Positions 34,771 to 43,969 of a stretch of DNA of 64,000 nucleotides are shown in pieces. The stretch spans positions 1 through 64,000 of the forward strand of contig DASUJH010000047.1 of NCBI GenBank assembly GCA_036279355.1. The letters run 5' to 3'. The notes beneath the pieces were generated by a model, which was not told where the DNA came from, searched no databases, and saw only the letters and a program-made list of their open reading frames with translations. Positions within the stretch are counted from its first letter, which is position 1. Every line of letters starts with the position of its first letter. The stretch comes from Gemmatimonadales bacterium (GTDB lineage Bacteria; Gemmatimonadota; Gemmatimonadetes; Gemmatimonadales; GWC2-71-9). The position numbers were made by a program, and so were the translations under genes.

Positions 34771-36022
34771 GTCCGAGCGGCAGGATTCCCCGTGCCTCAT
34801 AGATGGGCCGCGCTTCCTCCCGGAGGCGCGGCAAGCGGGCGGCGAACCAGATTCCGCCGCCCGCGCACGCGATTCCACCCAGCAGAATCGTCTCCGTCGC
34901 CCCGATGTGCTCCGCGATGATCCCCGCGAGCAGGCTGCCGATCGGCGCCGTGCCGAGAAACGCCATCGTGTAGAACGACATCACCCGCCCGCGCAGGTGC
35001 TCGTCCACCAGCGTCTGCAGGATCGTGTTCGTGGAGGCGAGCTGAATCATGAAGCCTGCGCCCACGATCGGCAGGATCGCGAGCGAGAGCACCACGTTTC
35101 GCGAGAACGAGAAGGCGACGAGCGCCAGGCCGAAGACGAGCGCCGCGCCCGCGATCACCCGGCCAAGTCCGAGCACCGACTGCCGCGCGGCCAGATAGAG
35201 GGCGCCGGCGAGCGCGCCGAGTCCTGCCGCGGTCATGAGGAAGCCGTAGGTGTTGGCGCCGCCGTGCAGCACCTTCGTCGCCACGGCGGGCATGAGCACC
35301 GAGTACGGCATGCCCGCCATTCCCACGAGCGCGACCAGCAGCAGCGCCGAGCGGATCGGCATGAACCCCGCCACGTACCGGAAGCCGGCCACCAGCTCCT
35401 CCCGCACCCGCGTCGCGGCCCGGCGCCGCACCGCGGGCGGCAGCCGCATCGCAACCAGCGAGGCGAGCACCGCCACGTACGAGACGGCGTCCAGCAGGAA
35501 ACACCACCCCTCGCCCACCGCGGCGATGAGCAGGCCCGCGACCGACGGGCCGATGATCCTGGCTCCGTTCACCATCGAGGAGTTGAGCGCGATCGCGTTC
35601 GGCAGGTCGGCGTGGTCCTCGACCATGGTGATGACGAACGCCTGCCGCGCCGGCACGTCGAAGGCGTTGATGCAGCCCTGGAACAGCTGCAGCACGAGCA
35701 CCTCGGCCACCGTGATGACGCCGGCGAGGGTGAGCACCGCGAGCGCGAGCGACTGGACCAGCGAGAGCACCTGCGTCACCAGCAGCACTTGGTGCCGGTT
35801 CCACCGGTCCACGTACACGCCGGCGATGGGCGAGAGGAAGAGGGTGGGGATCTGGCCGCAGAACCCGACCAACCCGAGCAGGAACGGCGAGCCGGTGAGG
35901 CGGTACACCAGCCACGCCGTGGCGATCCGCGTGATCCAGGTGCCGACGAGCGAGACGCTCTGGCCGCCGAAGAAGAGCCGGTAGTTGCGGTGCCGGAGCG
36001 CACGCCCGATCTGCGGGGGCAC
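34724..36022 (-). CDS. MFS exporter, EntS/MFS_3 type
   Basis: A 432-residue major facilitator with twelve expected helices. RALRHRNYRLFFGGQSVSLVG begins the protein, and the loop between helices 2 and 3 is DRWNRHQVLLV, the family's D-R-x-x-R pattern. The long central loop and the RGRVMSFYTMAF segment near helix 10 fit the enterobactin-exporter-like MFS_3 subgroup. The GTG at 36022 sits one base beyond the stop of the HAD-HerA gene, so the two are translated in tandem. Substrate unknown. The 3' end overlaps the convergent coiled-coil gene. Confidence 0.86.
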   Translation of the reverse strand: MPPQIGRALRHRNYRLFFGGQSVSLVGTWITRIATAWLVYRLTGSPFLLGLVGFCGQIPTLFLSPIAGVYVDRWNRHQVLLVTQVLSLVQSLALAVLTLAGVITVAEVLVLQLFQGCINAFDVPARQAFVITMVEDHADLPNAIALNSSMVNGARIIGPSVAGLLIAAVGEGWCFLLDAVSYVAVLASLVAMRLPPAVRRRAATRVREELVAGFRYVAGFMPIRSALLLVALVGMAGMPYSVLMPAVATKVLHGGANTYGFLMTAAGLGALAGALYLAARQSVLGLGRVIAGAALVFGLALVAFSFSRNVVLSLAILPIVGAGFMIQLASTNTILQTLVDEHLRGRVMSFYTMAFLGTAPIGSLLAGIIAEHIGATETILLGGIACAGGGIWFAARLPRLREEARPIYEARGILPLGPTPPRPAPAPTPPMP

Positions 36023-36023
36023 G

Positions 36024-37823
36024 CTACGCGGCCGTGTAGCGGCGCTCGATCGCCTCGCGGAGCCGCGCGCGGCTCTGGGCCGCCGAGAGCCCCGCGTCCG
36101 CGGCGATCCGCTCCGCCTCGGCCGCGAGCGGCGGGTCCTTGATCGATTCGCGCAGCCAGCGGGCGTAGTCGCCGCGGCGGAGATGATAGAGCCACGTGGC
36201 GTCGTCGACGCCGTCGCCCACCTGCACGAAAAGTGAAAGATTCTGCGCCCGCAGGTTGAGCCGGGAGTCCGGGCCGCGGAAATAGAAGCTCTTGTCTTCG
36301 CCCAGCTCCCCCTCCGCGTACTTCCGGATGTGACGGCGGCGCTCGGCGGTGGGCGGCTCGCTCGCGAGCACGAACGGCGCGCCGCGGCTGCGCCACCAGA
36401 CGAGCGCTTCGCCCGGTGCGAGCTCGCCCCGCGCGGCCGCCGCATCGGCGGGCGCCGCATCGGCGGGCGCCGCTTCTGCGGGCGCCGCTTCTGCGGGCGC
36501 CGCTTCGCCCAGCGCCTCGCTGAAGGCTCGGAGCGTCTCGCCCGGGTTCGCGCCCACGGCGAGCACCACGTCCACCGTCGCCAGCACCTCGCGCGCGAGC
36601 CCCTCGGGGTGCACCGTGATGAGCAGCAGACCGGAGGGTTGCTCCGGGAGCGTCAGCCCTGCGGCCGCCCAATCCATGGGCAGGAGGTGATGGGCTTCGT
36701 CGAGCGCGATCCAGTGCGGCCGGCCGGTGCGCGCGCGCAGATCGTCGAGCGCGGTGAAGAGCCGCTCGAAAAATTCCGGGCGGTCGCCGAGCCCCACGCC
36801 GAGAAGATTGACGACGCAGTTGCGGCCGGGGCGACTGATGACGTCGGTCACCTCGTGCACGAGCGGTGCCCGCTCGGTGCCGCCGAGCTGGATGGCGGGC
36901 TCGAAGCTGTCGTAGTCGCCCTCGGGATCGATGACGCACACCTGGTAGCCGGCGCCGGTGAGCCGCTCCAGAAAGCCGGTGGCGAGCGTCGACTTTCCGC
37001 TGCCGGACGTGCCGGCGAGCAGCACGTTGATGCCGTAGGCGGGGAGTCGCACCTCGGTCTCGCCCGCTCCGTTGCCGCCGCTCCCGCCGTGCTCGCCGCC
37101 GCGCTCGCGCCGGCCGAGCAGCACCTCGTGCCGTGAGAGGCGGGGCGCCAGCTCGGCCAGGTCCGAGGTCACCAGCGCGTCGATCAGCTCGACGACGCCG
37201 GCGCCGCGCTCGCCGCGCGTCACCAGATCCGCCTGCGCCTTCACGGTGGGCACCGCGTTGGCCACGGCCACCGCACACTCGCTCATTCGCAGGAACGCGT
37301 GGTCGTTCTCCGCATCGCCCACGCCGGCCACGTTGTGGGGCGAGAGGCGCAGCTCGTCGAGCGCGGTCGCGAGGCCGGTCGCCTTGTTCACGCCCGAGGG
37401 CAACACCATCACGGCGCCCTTGTTGAAGATCACCTGCAGCTCGAGCCCCAGCTCGCGGATCACCTCGATCACCGTCCGCTCGTGCGGCTCGCGGGTGGCG
37501 ACGATGGCGCGCCCCACGCCGAGCGGGGCCACGCCGCGCGCGCGGAGCGCCTCCACGAACGCCGCGTTGGGCGCGCCGGCGAGCACGCGCGCCTCGCGCG
37601 TCGAGGGCGCATAGATTACGGCGCCATTCTCCGCGACGATCCGGTCGCAGAGATCGGCGTGCGGAAAGGCACGGAGCACGTCCTCGAGCTCACGTCCGGT
37701 GACCAGCACGATGCGCCGTCCCGAACGGCGCAGCCGAGTGAGCGCGGCGACCGTTGCGTCGTCCACGGCACCGCCGTGGGCGAGGGTGCCGTCGTAATCG
37801 CACGCCAGGGCATGATAGCGCAT
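36024..37823 (-). CDS. HAD-IIB (Cof-type) phosphatase fused to HerA/DUF87-like ATPase
   Basis: A 599-residue fusion. Residues 1-215 are a HAD phosphatase: DYDGT (9-13), VTGRE (41-45), Lys in VNKATG (about 147) and GVGDAEND (167-174), all four catalytic motifs intact. Residues about 265-430 are a P-loop ATPase: Walker A GTSGSGKST (271-279), DPEGDY (299-304), Walker B IALDEAHH (372-379). An Ala/Pro/Glu linker of tandem EAAPA units (440-462) leads to a C-terminal domain with WLYHLRRGDYARWL (544-557), a pattern recalling DUF5752-type tails. The ATPase part is close to HerA/VirB4-type helicases, but no nuclease partner is near. The downstream MFS gene is coupled. What the phosphatase and motor do together is not known to me. 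Confidence 0.86.
   Translation of the reverse strand: MRYHALACDYDGTLAHGGAVDDATVAALTRLRRSGRRIVLVTGRELEDVLRAFPHADLCDRIVAENGAVIYAPSTREARVLAGAPNAAFVEALRARGVAPLGVGRAIVATREPHERTVIEVIRELGLELQVIFNKGAVMVLPSGVNKATGLATALDELRLSPHNVAGVGDAENDHAFLRMSECAVAVANAVPTVKAQADLVTRGERGAGVVELIDALVTSDLAELAPRLSRHEVLLGRRERGGEHGGSGGNGAGETEVRLPAYGINVLLAGTSGSGKSTLATGFLERLTGAGYQVCVIDPEGDYDSFEPAIQLGGTERAPLVHEVTDVISRPGRNCVVNLLGVGLGDRPEFFERLFTALDDLRARTGRPHWIALDEAHHLLPMDWAAAGLTLPEQPSGLLLITVHPEGLAREVLATVDVVLAVGANPGETLRAFSEALGEAAPAEAAPAEAAPADAAPADAAAARGELAPGEALVWWRSRGAPFVLASEPPTAERRRHIRKYAEGELGEDKSFYFRGPDSRLNLRAQNLSLFVQVGDGVDDATWLYHLRRGDYARWLRESIKDPPLAAEAERIAADAGLSAAQSRARLREAIERRYTAA
36441..36507 (-). repeat. 15-bp tandem repeat in the HAD-HerA linker
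   Basis: Four units of CGC(A/T)TC(G/T)GCGGGCGC (36441-36500) plus a partial fifth encode the Ala/Pro/Glu/Asp linker. The first two and the second two units are identical to each other, which indicates recent duplication; the length of the linker probably varies between strains. Confidence 0.75.
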
Positions 37824-37939
37824 GTTGCGGCTGAGATTCGCCCGCGCGCCCGCGCGCGGCGGTGTCTCCAATCACAGAAGGGCACGTGCACCGGACCTAC
37901 TCTCCGCATCCGGACACTCGAGGAGCGAGGATTCATACG

Positions 37940-38800
37940 ATGAAAGCGACAGGCATACCCGCGGCGGCCGCCGGCACCCTGACATTGGGCGGCGACCTCA
38001 CCGTCAACCGCATGGGTTTCGGTGCCATGCGTCTCACCGGCCCCGGCATCTGGGGTCCCCCGCGCGATCGCGCCGAAGCCATCCGCGTGCTGCGCCGCGC
38101 CGTCGAGCTGGGGGTCGACTTCATCGACACCGCCAACTCCTACGGGCCGCACGTGTCGGAGGAGCTCATTGCCGAGGCGCTGCACCCCTATCCCGACGGC
38201 CTCGTCATCGCGACCAAGGGCGGCCTCACGCGCCCCGGCCCGGATCAGTGGCGCGAGAACGCGCGCCCCGCCGATCTGCGGCGCGAGCTGGACGGCAGCC
38301 TCAAGCGGCTCAAGCTCGAGCGCATCGACCTCTACCAGCTGCACCGCATCGATCCGAAGGTGCCCGAGGACGAGCAGTTCGGCACGCTACGCGAGTTCCA
38401 GCGCGAGGGCAAGGTGCGGCACGTCGGGCTTTCGGAGACGGCGGTGGATGCGATCGAGCGCGCACGGCGCGTGCTTCCCATCGTCTCGGTGCAGAACGAG
38501 TACAACGTCAGCGACCGGAAGTGGGATGCCGTGGTGGATTACTGTGAGGCGGAAGGGCTCGCGTTCATCCCCTGGTTTCCCCTCTCGGCCGGCGCGCTCG
38601 AGCCCACCGGCCCGATCGCGCAGGTGGCCCGGCGGCACGGCGCCACGGCGTACCAGATCGCGCTCGCGTGGCTGCTCGCGCGCTCCCCCGCCATGCTGCC
38701 GATCCCCGGCACCTCGTCGACCGCGCATCTCGAGGAGAACGTCGACGCCGCGTCCATTCAACTGTCGGGCGAGGATCTCAGGCAGCTGGACCGGGCGTAG
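37940..38800 (+). CDS. Aldo-keto reductase
   Basis: A 286-residue NADPH-dependent (alpha/beta)8 oxidoreductase. The catalytic tetrad is complete: Asp63 and Tyr68 in DTANSYGP, Lys93 in ATKGG and His135 in [25 protein letters not shown] carries the cofactor 2'-phosphate loop. The sequence fits the AKR subgroup of YajO/pyridoxal reductase-like enzymes; substrate unknown. The ATG at 37940 has GAGGAGCGAGG upstream. It is divergent from the HAD-HerA gene and 29 bp before the flavin oxidoreductase gene, which suggests a two-gene reductive unit. Confidence 0.91.
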   Translation: MKATGIPAAAAGTLTLGGDLTVNRMGFGAMRLTGPGIWGPPRDRAEAIRVLRRAVELGVDFIDTANSYGPHVSEELIAEALHPYPDGLVIATKGGLTRPGPDQWRENARPADLRRELDGSLKRLKLERIDLYQLHRIDPKVPEDEQFGTLREFQREGKVRHVGLSETAVDAIERARRVLPIVSVQNEYNVSDRKWDAVVDYCEAEGLAFIPWFPLSAGALEPTGPIAQVARRHGATAYQIALAWLLARSPAMLPIPGTSSTAHLEENVDAASIQLSGEDLRQLDRA

Positions 38801-38829
38801 CACTGGGCGGGGCGCCTAAGTTTCGGTCC

Positions 38830-39900
38830 ATGACTCAGGCGCCCCTGTTCACGCCGCTTCGCGTCCGCGGCATCGAGCTGCCGAATCGGATCGCGGTGAG
38901 CCCGATGTGCCAGTACTCGAGCCCGGACGGCTTCGCCACGGACTGGCACCTGGTCCACCTCGGGAGCCGCGCCGTGGGCGGGGCGGGCCTCGTCATGACC
39001 GAGGCGACCGCGGTGACCGCCGAAGGCCGCATCTCCCCGCACGACCTCGGCATCTGGAGCGACGCGCATGTGGACCCGCTTGCCCGCGTCGTGCGGTTCG
39101 TCCGTGCGCACGGCGCAGCCGCGGGCATGCAACTGGCCCACGCCGGGCGCAAGGCGAGCACCGCACGGCCGTGGGAGGGCGGCGCGCAGATCCCGCCCGC
39201 CGATGGCGGTTGGCAGCCGTGCGCGCCGAGCCCGATCCCGTTCCGCGCCGCGGATTCCGTGCCCCATGAGCTGAGTCGCGCCGAGATCGAGGGAATCGTC
39301 GCGGCGTTTGCCGCCGCGGCGCGCCGTGCGCGGACCGCCGGCTTCCAGGTGCTCGAGCTGCACGCGGCGCATGGATATCTGCTGCACGAGTTCCTCTCCC
39401 CGTTGAGCAACCGGCGCACCGACGAGTACGGCGGCAGCTTCGACAACCGGATTCGCATCGTGCTCGACACCGTGTGCGCGCTGCGCGAGACGTGGCCGGC
39501 CGAGCTGCCGCTCTTCGTGCGGATCTCGGCGACCGACTGGGTCGAGCGCGGGTGGGACATCGCGCAGTCGGTCGAGCTGGCGCGCCGCATGAGGCCACTC
39601 GGCGTCGACCTCATCGACTGCTCGTCCGGCGGCACCGTGCCCGGGGCGAAGATTCCGCTGGGCCCGGGTTATCAGATCGAGTTCGCGGAGCGGATCAGGC
39701 GCGAGGTGGGCATCTGCACCGGCGCCGTGGGGCTCATTACCGATGCCGCGCAGGCGAACGGTGTCATCGCGCGCGGCGCGGCAGACCTCGTGCTGCTTGC
39801 GCGGCAGCTCCTGCGCGATCCGTACTGGCCGCTCCGCGCGGCCCGCGCGCTCGGCGTGGCGATCGAGTGGCCGGCGCAATACCGGCGCGCGGTGGATTGA
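38830..39900 (+). CDS. Old yellow enzyme-family NADH:flavin oxidoreductase, YqjM-like
   Basis: A 356-residue FMN barrel. SPMCQYSS places the regulatory Cys (27) and Tyr (29) of the thermophilic-like/YqjM class; [19 protein letters not shown], the catalytic pair [14 protein letters not shown] and [12 protein letters not shown] are all present. Such ene-reductases reduce activated C=C bonds of quinones, maleimides or nitro-compounds. [11 protein letters not shown] and [13 protein letters not shown] close the flavin-phosphate site. It follows the aldo-keto reductase gene directly and has high-GC codon use like its neighbours. Confidence 0.93.
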   Translation: MTQAPLFTPLRVRGIELPNRIAVSPMCQYSSPDGFATDWHLVHLGSRAVGGAGLVMTEATAVTAEGRISPHDLGIWSDAHVDPLARVVRFVRAHGAAAGMQLAHAGRKASTARPWEGGAQIPPADGGWQPCAPSPIPFRAADSVPHELSRAEIEGIVAAFAAAARRARTAGFQVLELHAAHGYLLHEFLSPLSNRRTDEYGGSFDNRIRIVLDTVCALRETWPAELPLFVRISATDWVERGWDIAQSVELARRMRPLGVDLIDCSSGGTVPGAKIPLGPGYQIEFAERIRREVGICTGAVGLITDAAQANGVIARGAADLVLLARQLLRDPYWPLRAARALGVAIEWPAQYRRAVD

Positions 39901-39938
39901 ACCGGGGACGCCCGCGGGGGACTGCATGCACGACCCAC

Positions 39939-40772
39939 TCAGCGGGTCGCCCGCGCGAGACGCGATACCACTCGGGCAATCTTCCCCATCAGGCCCTTGA
40001 CGTCGCCATGGCGGAGGTCATTGGCCGCCCGTCCGACGCGCGTCGCGCCGAATGGTTGCCGATAGTGCATACGCCCGCCGATCCATTTCCGTCTGCCAGC
40101 CCGTGCCACCAGCGGCTGTTCAGTCCACTCGAGCCACTCGGCGCCATTTTCCAGCTTCCTGAAAACGGCGGTCCGGTACTCAAACTCCGTGATGAGTTGC
40201 CACTGTGGCTGCGCGCACAGAAAGTCCCGCAGAATCTGGCAGGACCATACCCAGGTGTCATCAACAACGAGGTGCCCGCCCCTCTTCAGGAATCCGGCCG
40301 TGAAGAACCAGTCGATGCAAGGAGAGGGGAAGCCGTGGCAACCGTCGATCAATACCAGATCGAGCGGCGGCGGCTGCAGGCTCGGTAGCACCGATTGGGA
40401 GCCGCCGGCGATGAAGCGTACCCGGTCGGTCGCGATATGGCGTTCATCGCAATACCGCTTCAGGTACTCCAATTCATCTGGGAGCGGCGCGATGACGATA
40501 TGCCGGGCGCCGGTGAGAGCGAACGCTACGGTCGAGAGGCCGCACCCGGTCTCGAGCGTGGCGCAAGAATCATCGACGATCTCATGGATGAAGGCGACAG
40601 CCGCGGGGACGAGGCCCATGGAGACCCGGCGCCCGGATTGGATGTGGGGCTTCGGAGGGTCGCGCAGGACATCCGCGAGCTCCATGGCTTCCATCCTCTC
40701 GTTCGGTCGTGCACCCGCGGCCGTCGAACTGCGGGACGCAAACTCGTGGGCTGACCGCTTCCGGTCGCGCAT
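39939..40772 (-). CDS. SAM-dependent methyltransferase-like protein, lower GC
   Basis: A class I methyltransferase fold: LETGCGLSTVAFALTG is the glycine-rich SAM loop, LDLVLIDGCHGFPSPCIDWFF the motif IV/post region, and GGHLVVDDTWVW the next strand. The C-terminal part (FEYRTAVFRKLENGAEW) resembles methyltransferases of small surface or antibiotic molecules. Start is uncertain: ATG 40772 gives 277 residues, ATG 40694 gives a shorter protein beginning MEAMELADV. Sixty-base stretches between 40141 and 40320 count to about 55-58% GC, against 75% in the last 60 bases of the upstream flavin gene. The gene may have been acquired recently. Confidence 0.78.
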   Translation of the reverse strand: MRDRKRSAHEFASRSSTAAGARPNERMEAMELADVLRDPPKPHIQSGRRVSMGLVPAAVAFIHEIVDDSCATLETGCGLSTVAFALTGARHIVIAPLPDELEYLKRYCDERHIATDRVRFIAGGSQSVLPSLQPPPLDLVLIDGCHGFPSPCIDWFFTAGFLKRGGHLVVDDTWVWSCQILRDFLCAQPQWQLITEFEYRTAVFRKLENGAEWLEWTEQPLVARAGRRKWIGGRMHYRQPFGATRVGRAANDLRHGDVKGLMGKIARVVSRLARATR

Positions 40773-40867
40773 GCACGCAACCACCTGAAGCTAACGTCGG
40801 CGTCCCTCTTCGCCAGAGCTCTCCGCGGGCGCCCGGGCGAGCCGCCGCCGGCGAGGTGGCGCCCGCC

Positions 40868-43800
40868 TCACACCTCCAGCCGATCCCCCGGTCGCGCCAC
40901 CAGCGCGTAGAGCACCGGCATCAGCAGCACGCTGATGAGGAGCCGCGAGAACATTCCGCCCACGATCACCATGGCGAACGGGCGCTGCGAATCGGTGCCG
41001 ACGCCCGTCGCGAGCGCCGCCGGCAGGAGGCCGAGCGCCGCGACCAGCGCCGTCATCATGATCGGTCGGAGCCGGAGCAATGCCGCCTCGCGCGTCGCGT
41101 CGGCAATGGCGGCCCCGCCCCGCCTCAGCTCGTTGGCGTAGGAGATGTACACCACCGCGGTCTGGACCGACACGCCGAAGAGCGCGAGGAACCCGATCCC
41201 GGACGAGACCGAGAACGGCGTGCCCGTGAACGCGAGCGCCAGAATCCCGCCCACCGGCGCCGTGAGCAGCACACCGAGCACCGTGATGACCGGGAACTTG
41301 AAGTTGCTGTAGAGCGCGAACAGGATGAGGAAGATGAGAAACAGCGTGAGCGGCAGCACCAGCCGGAGCTGCGCGCGCGACGCCGTGTACTCCTGGTACT
41401 CGCCGCCCCACACCACGCGGTAGCCCGACGGAATCCGCACCGCGGCAGCCACCCGCTCGCGCGCCTCGTTCACCGCGCCGGCGAGGTCCCGCCCCTCGAC
41501 CGAATACTGGATTCCGATGAACCGCGAGTTGTCCTGCCGGTAGATGAACGACGCGCCGCTCGCCACCCGGATGACGGCCAACTCCTTGAGCGGCACCTGC
41601 TGGCCGTTCGGCGTCGCCACGAGGATGTTGCCGATGGCCTCCGGCGATTCGCGGAACTGCGGCTCGAGCCGCACGACGAGATCGAACAGCCGCTCGCCCT
41701 GCACCACCTGGGTGGCCGCCACGCCGCCCACCGCGGCCTCGATCAGCTTGTTGACGTCGTCCACGTTGAGCCCATAGCGCGCGATCCGCGCCCGGTCCGG
41801 CGTCACCGTGAGGCTGGGCTGCCCCAGCTCCTGCACCAGCGTGACGTGGGTGATGCCGCGCACCTGCTCCAGCGCGTGCTTCACCTCCTTGCCCTTGTGC
41901 TCGAGCGTCACGAGGTCGGGGCCGAAGAGCTTCACGTCGAGCGCGCTCTTGAGCCCGGTCTCCGCCTCGTCCACCGCGTCTTCCGCCGGCTGCGTGTAAT
42001 TGAAGATGATGCCGGGAAACGTCGTGAGCTTGGCGTTGATCGCATCGATCAGCTCCTGCTTCGAGCGGTAGGCGCCGTGCCATTGGCCGTACGGCTTGAG
42101 TCCGACGTAGAACTCGGCGTTGAAGAAGCCGGTCGGGTCGGTGCCGTCGTCGTCGCGCCCGTGCTCGTTGGCCACCACGGTCACTTCGGGGAACGAGCGC
42201 AGCACGGCGCGGATCTGCGGCACGATCCGGGACGATTCGTCGAAGGAGATGGTGTACGGCATCGTGGCCCGCACCCAGATGGCTCCCTCGTCGAGATGCG
42301 GCATGAACTCGGCGCCAAGCCCGAGCGCCACCACGAGCGACGCGGCGAAAATCACGGTCGAAACGACGACGGTAGCCCACGGCCGCGCGAGGCAGCGGTC
42401 GAGCGCGCGCTCATAGAGGCGCCGAATCGCCTCGAACATGGGGTTCCGCCGCTCCCGCACTCCGCGGCCCAGCACCCACGCCGAAAGCACCGGGAGCAGC
42501 GTGAGGGTCAGGATGAGCGAGCCGATGAGCGCGAAGATCGTGGTGTCCGCCATCGGCGAGAAGAGCTTGCCGGACGGGCCCGACAGCACGTAGATCGGCA
42601 GGAAGCCCGCCACGATCACCGCCACCGCGTAAAAGATCGGCCGGTCCACCTCGGCCGCCGCCGCCGCGATCACCTCGGTGATGTCGTACGCCGTGCCGGC
42701 CCTGAGCGCGAGCTGGCGGTGGATGTTCTCCACCATCACCACCGCGCCGTCCACCAGGATGCCGAAGTCGATGGCGCCGATCGAGAGCAGGTTGGCCGGG
42801 ATGTGCTTGAGGTCGAGGCAGATGAAGGCGAAGAGCAGCGAGAGCGGTATGGTGACCGCGACGATGAGCCCCGCGCGCACGTCGTACAGGAAGAGGATCA
42901 GCACCGCGACGACCAGCACGATGCCGCGCAGCAAGTTGTCCTCGACCGTGCGCGTGGTGAGCGCCACCAGGTCGCTCCGGTCGTAGAATGGCCGGATCTT
43001 CACGTCCTTGGGCAGGATGCTGTCGTTGAGCTCGCGGGTCTTGGCCTCGACGCCCTTGAGCACCGTCTGGGCCTGCTCGCCCCGGCGCAGCCGGATGATG
43101 CCTTCCACCGCGTCGTCCCGCTCGTTGAAGCCGAACTGGCCGAGCCGCGGCGCGTGGCCGATCACGACCTCGCCCACGTTCTTCACCAGCACCGGGACGC
43201 CGTTCCGGTTGGCGAGGACGACGTCGCCGATGTCGTCGGTGGTGGCGACGCGGCCGAGGCCGCGCACATAGTAGAACTGCCCGCCCTCCGAGTAGAAGCC
43301 ACCGCCCGCGTTGGCGTTGTTGGCAGCCAGCGCGTCGACCACGTTCGACACCGAGAGGCCGGCGCCCGCGAGGCGCGCGGGATCGAGCAGCACCTGGTAC
43401 TGCATCGTCTCGCCGCCGAGCGGTGAGTCGTCCGCCACGCCGGGCACCGAGCGGTACTGCCGGACGATCACCCAGTCGTCGATGATCTTGAGCTCCATGG
43501 CGCTGCGGTCGGGGCTGTCCAGCACGTAGCGGTACACCAGCCCTGAGGGCGAGGAAAGCGGCGAAATCGATGGTGTCACGCCCGCCGGCAGCTCGGCGTC
43601 AGGCAGCCGCTCGAACGCCTGCTGCCGCACGAAGTAGTTGTCCGCGCCGTCCTCGAAGGTGAGCCGCACGTCGGAGAGCCCGTAGAGCGAAATCGAGCGG
43701 ACGACCTTGAGCTGGGGCAATCCGTTGAGCTCGATCTCGAGCGGCACGGTGATGAGCCGCTCCACCTCCTCGGCCGCGTGGCCGGGCCACTGGGTGATGA

Positions 43801-43969
43801 CCTCCACCATCGGCGGCGAGAGATCGGGGTACGCATCCACCGGAAGGCGGGAAAACGACCACGCGCCGACCGCCGCGATGAGCACGGTGAAGAGCCCCAC
43901 CACGAACCGCTGGCGCAGCGAGGCCGCGACCAGCCGGTGGATGATCGAGGGTGTGGCGTCGCCGTTCAT
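40868..43969 (-). CDS. Heavy-metal RND efflux pump, CusA/CzcA-like
   Basis: A 1033-residue inner-membrane proton antiporter with the full RND plan: helix 1, large periplasmic loop, helices 2-6, second loop and helices 7-12. HME-RND markers are LPVDAYPDLSPPMVEVI near the N-terminus, IGAIDFGILVDGAVVMVENI around helix 4 (the D-F-G-x-x-V-D-G motif) and GVSVQTAVVYISYANE in helix 10. It exports a metal cation (Cu/Ag or Co/Zn/Cd; the sequence does not settle which) through the TolC partner. The ATG overlaps the adaptor's stop (ATGA). This is the last gene of the four-gene efflux operon. Confidence 0.93.
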   Translation of the reverse strand: MNGDATPSIIHRLVAASLRQRFVVGLFTVLIAAVGAWSFSRLPVDAYPDLSPPMVEVITQWPGHAAEEVERLITVPLEIELNGLPQLKVVRSISLYGLSDVRLTFEDGADNYFVRQQAFERLPDAELPAGVTPSISPLSSPSGLVYRYVLDSPDRSAMELKIIDDWVIVRQYRSVPGVADDSPLGGETMQYQVLLDPARLAGAGLSVSNVVDALAANNANAGGGFYSEGGQFYYVRGLGRVATTDDIGDVVLANRNGVPVLVKNVGEVVIGHAPRLGQFGFNERDDAVEGIIRLRRGEQAQTVLKGVEAKTRELNDSILPKDVKIRPFYDRSDLVALTTRTVEDNLLRGIVLVVAVLILFLYDVRAGLIVAVTIPLSLLFAFICLDLKHIPANLLSIGAIDFGILVDGAVVMVENIHRQLALRAGTAYDITEVIAAAAAEVDRPIFYAVAVIVAGFLPIYVLSGPSGKLFSPMADTTIFALIGSLILTLTLLPVLSAWVLGRGVRERRNPMFEAIRRLYERALDRCLARPWATVVVSTVIFAASLVVALGLGAEFMPHLDEGAIWVRATMPYTISFDESSRIVPQIRAVLRSFPEVTVVANEHGRDDDGTDPTGFFNAEFYVGLKPYGQWHGAYRSKQELIDAINAKLTTFPGIIFNYTQPAEDAVDEAETGLKSALDVKLFGPDLVTLEHKGKEVKHALEQVRGITHVTLVQELGQPSLTVTPDRARIARYGLNVDDVNKLIEAAVGGVAATQVVQGERLFDLVVRLEPQFRESPEAIGNILVATPNGQQVPLKELAVIRVASGASFIYRQDNSRFIGIQYSVEGRDLAGAVNEARERVAAAVRIPSGYRVVWGGEYQEYTASRAQLRLVLPLTLFLIFLILFALYSNFKFPVITVLGVLLTAPVGGILALAFTGTPFSVSSGIGFLALFGVSVQTAVVYISYANELRRGGAAIADATREAALLRLRPIMMTALVAALGLLPAALATGVGTDSQRPFAMVIVGGMFSRLLISVLLMPVLYALVARPGDRLEV

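Noticed and set aside
31882-34878. 998-codon open frame antisense to the coiled-coil gene
   Set aside because: It arises from GC-rich codon bias on the opposite strand; the product is Leu/Arg/His-rich without family signatures, and the + strand frame has heptads and a ribosome site.
40709-43426. 905-codon open frame on the + strand opposite the RND pump
   Set aside because: Shadow of the strongly conserved pump gene; translation is Arg/His/Asp-rich and has no signal or domain.
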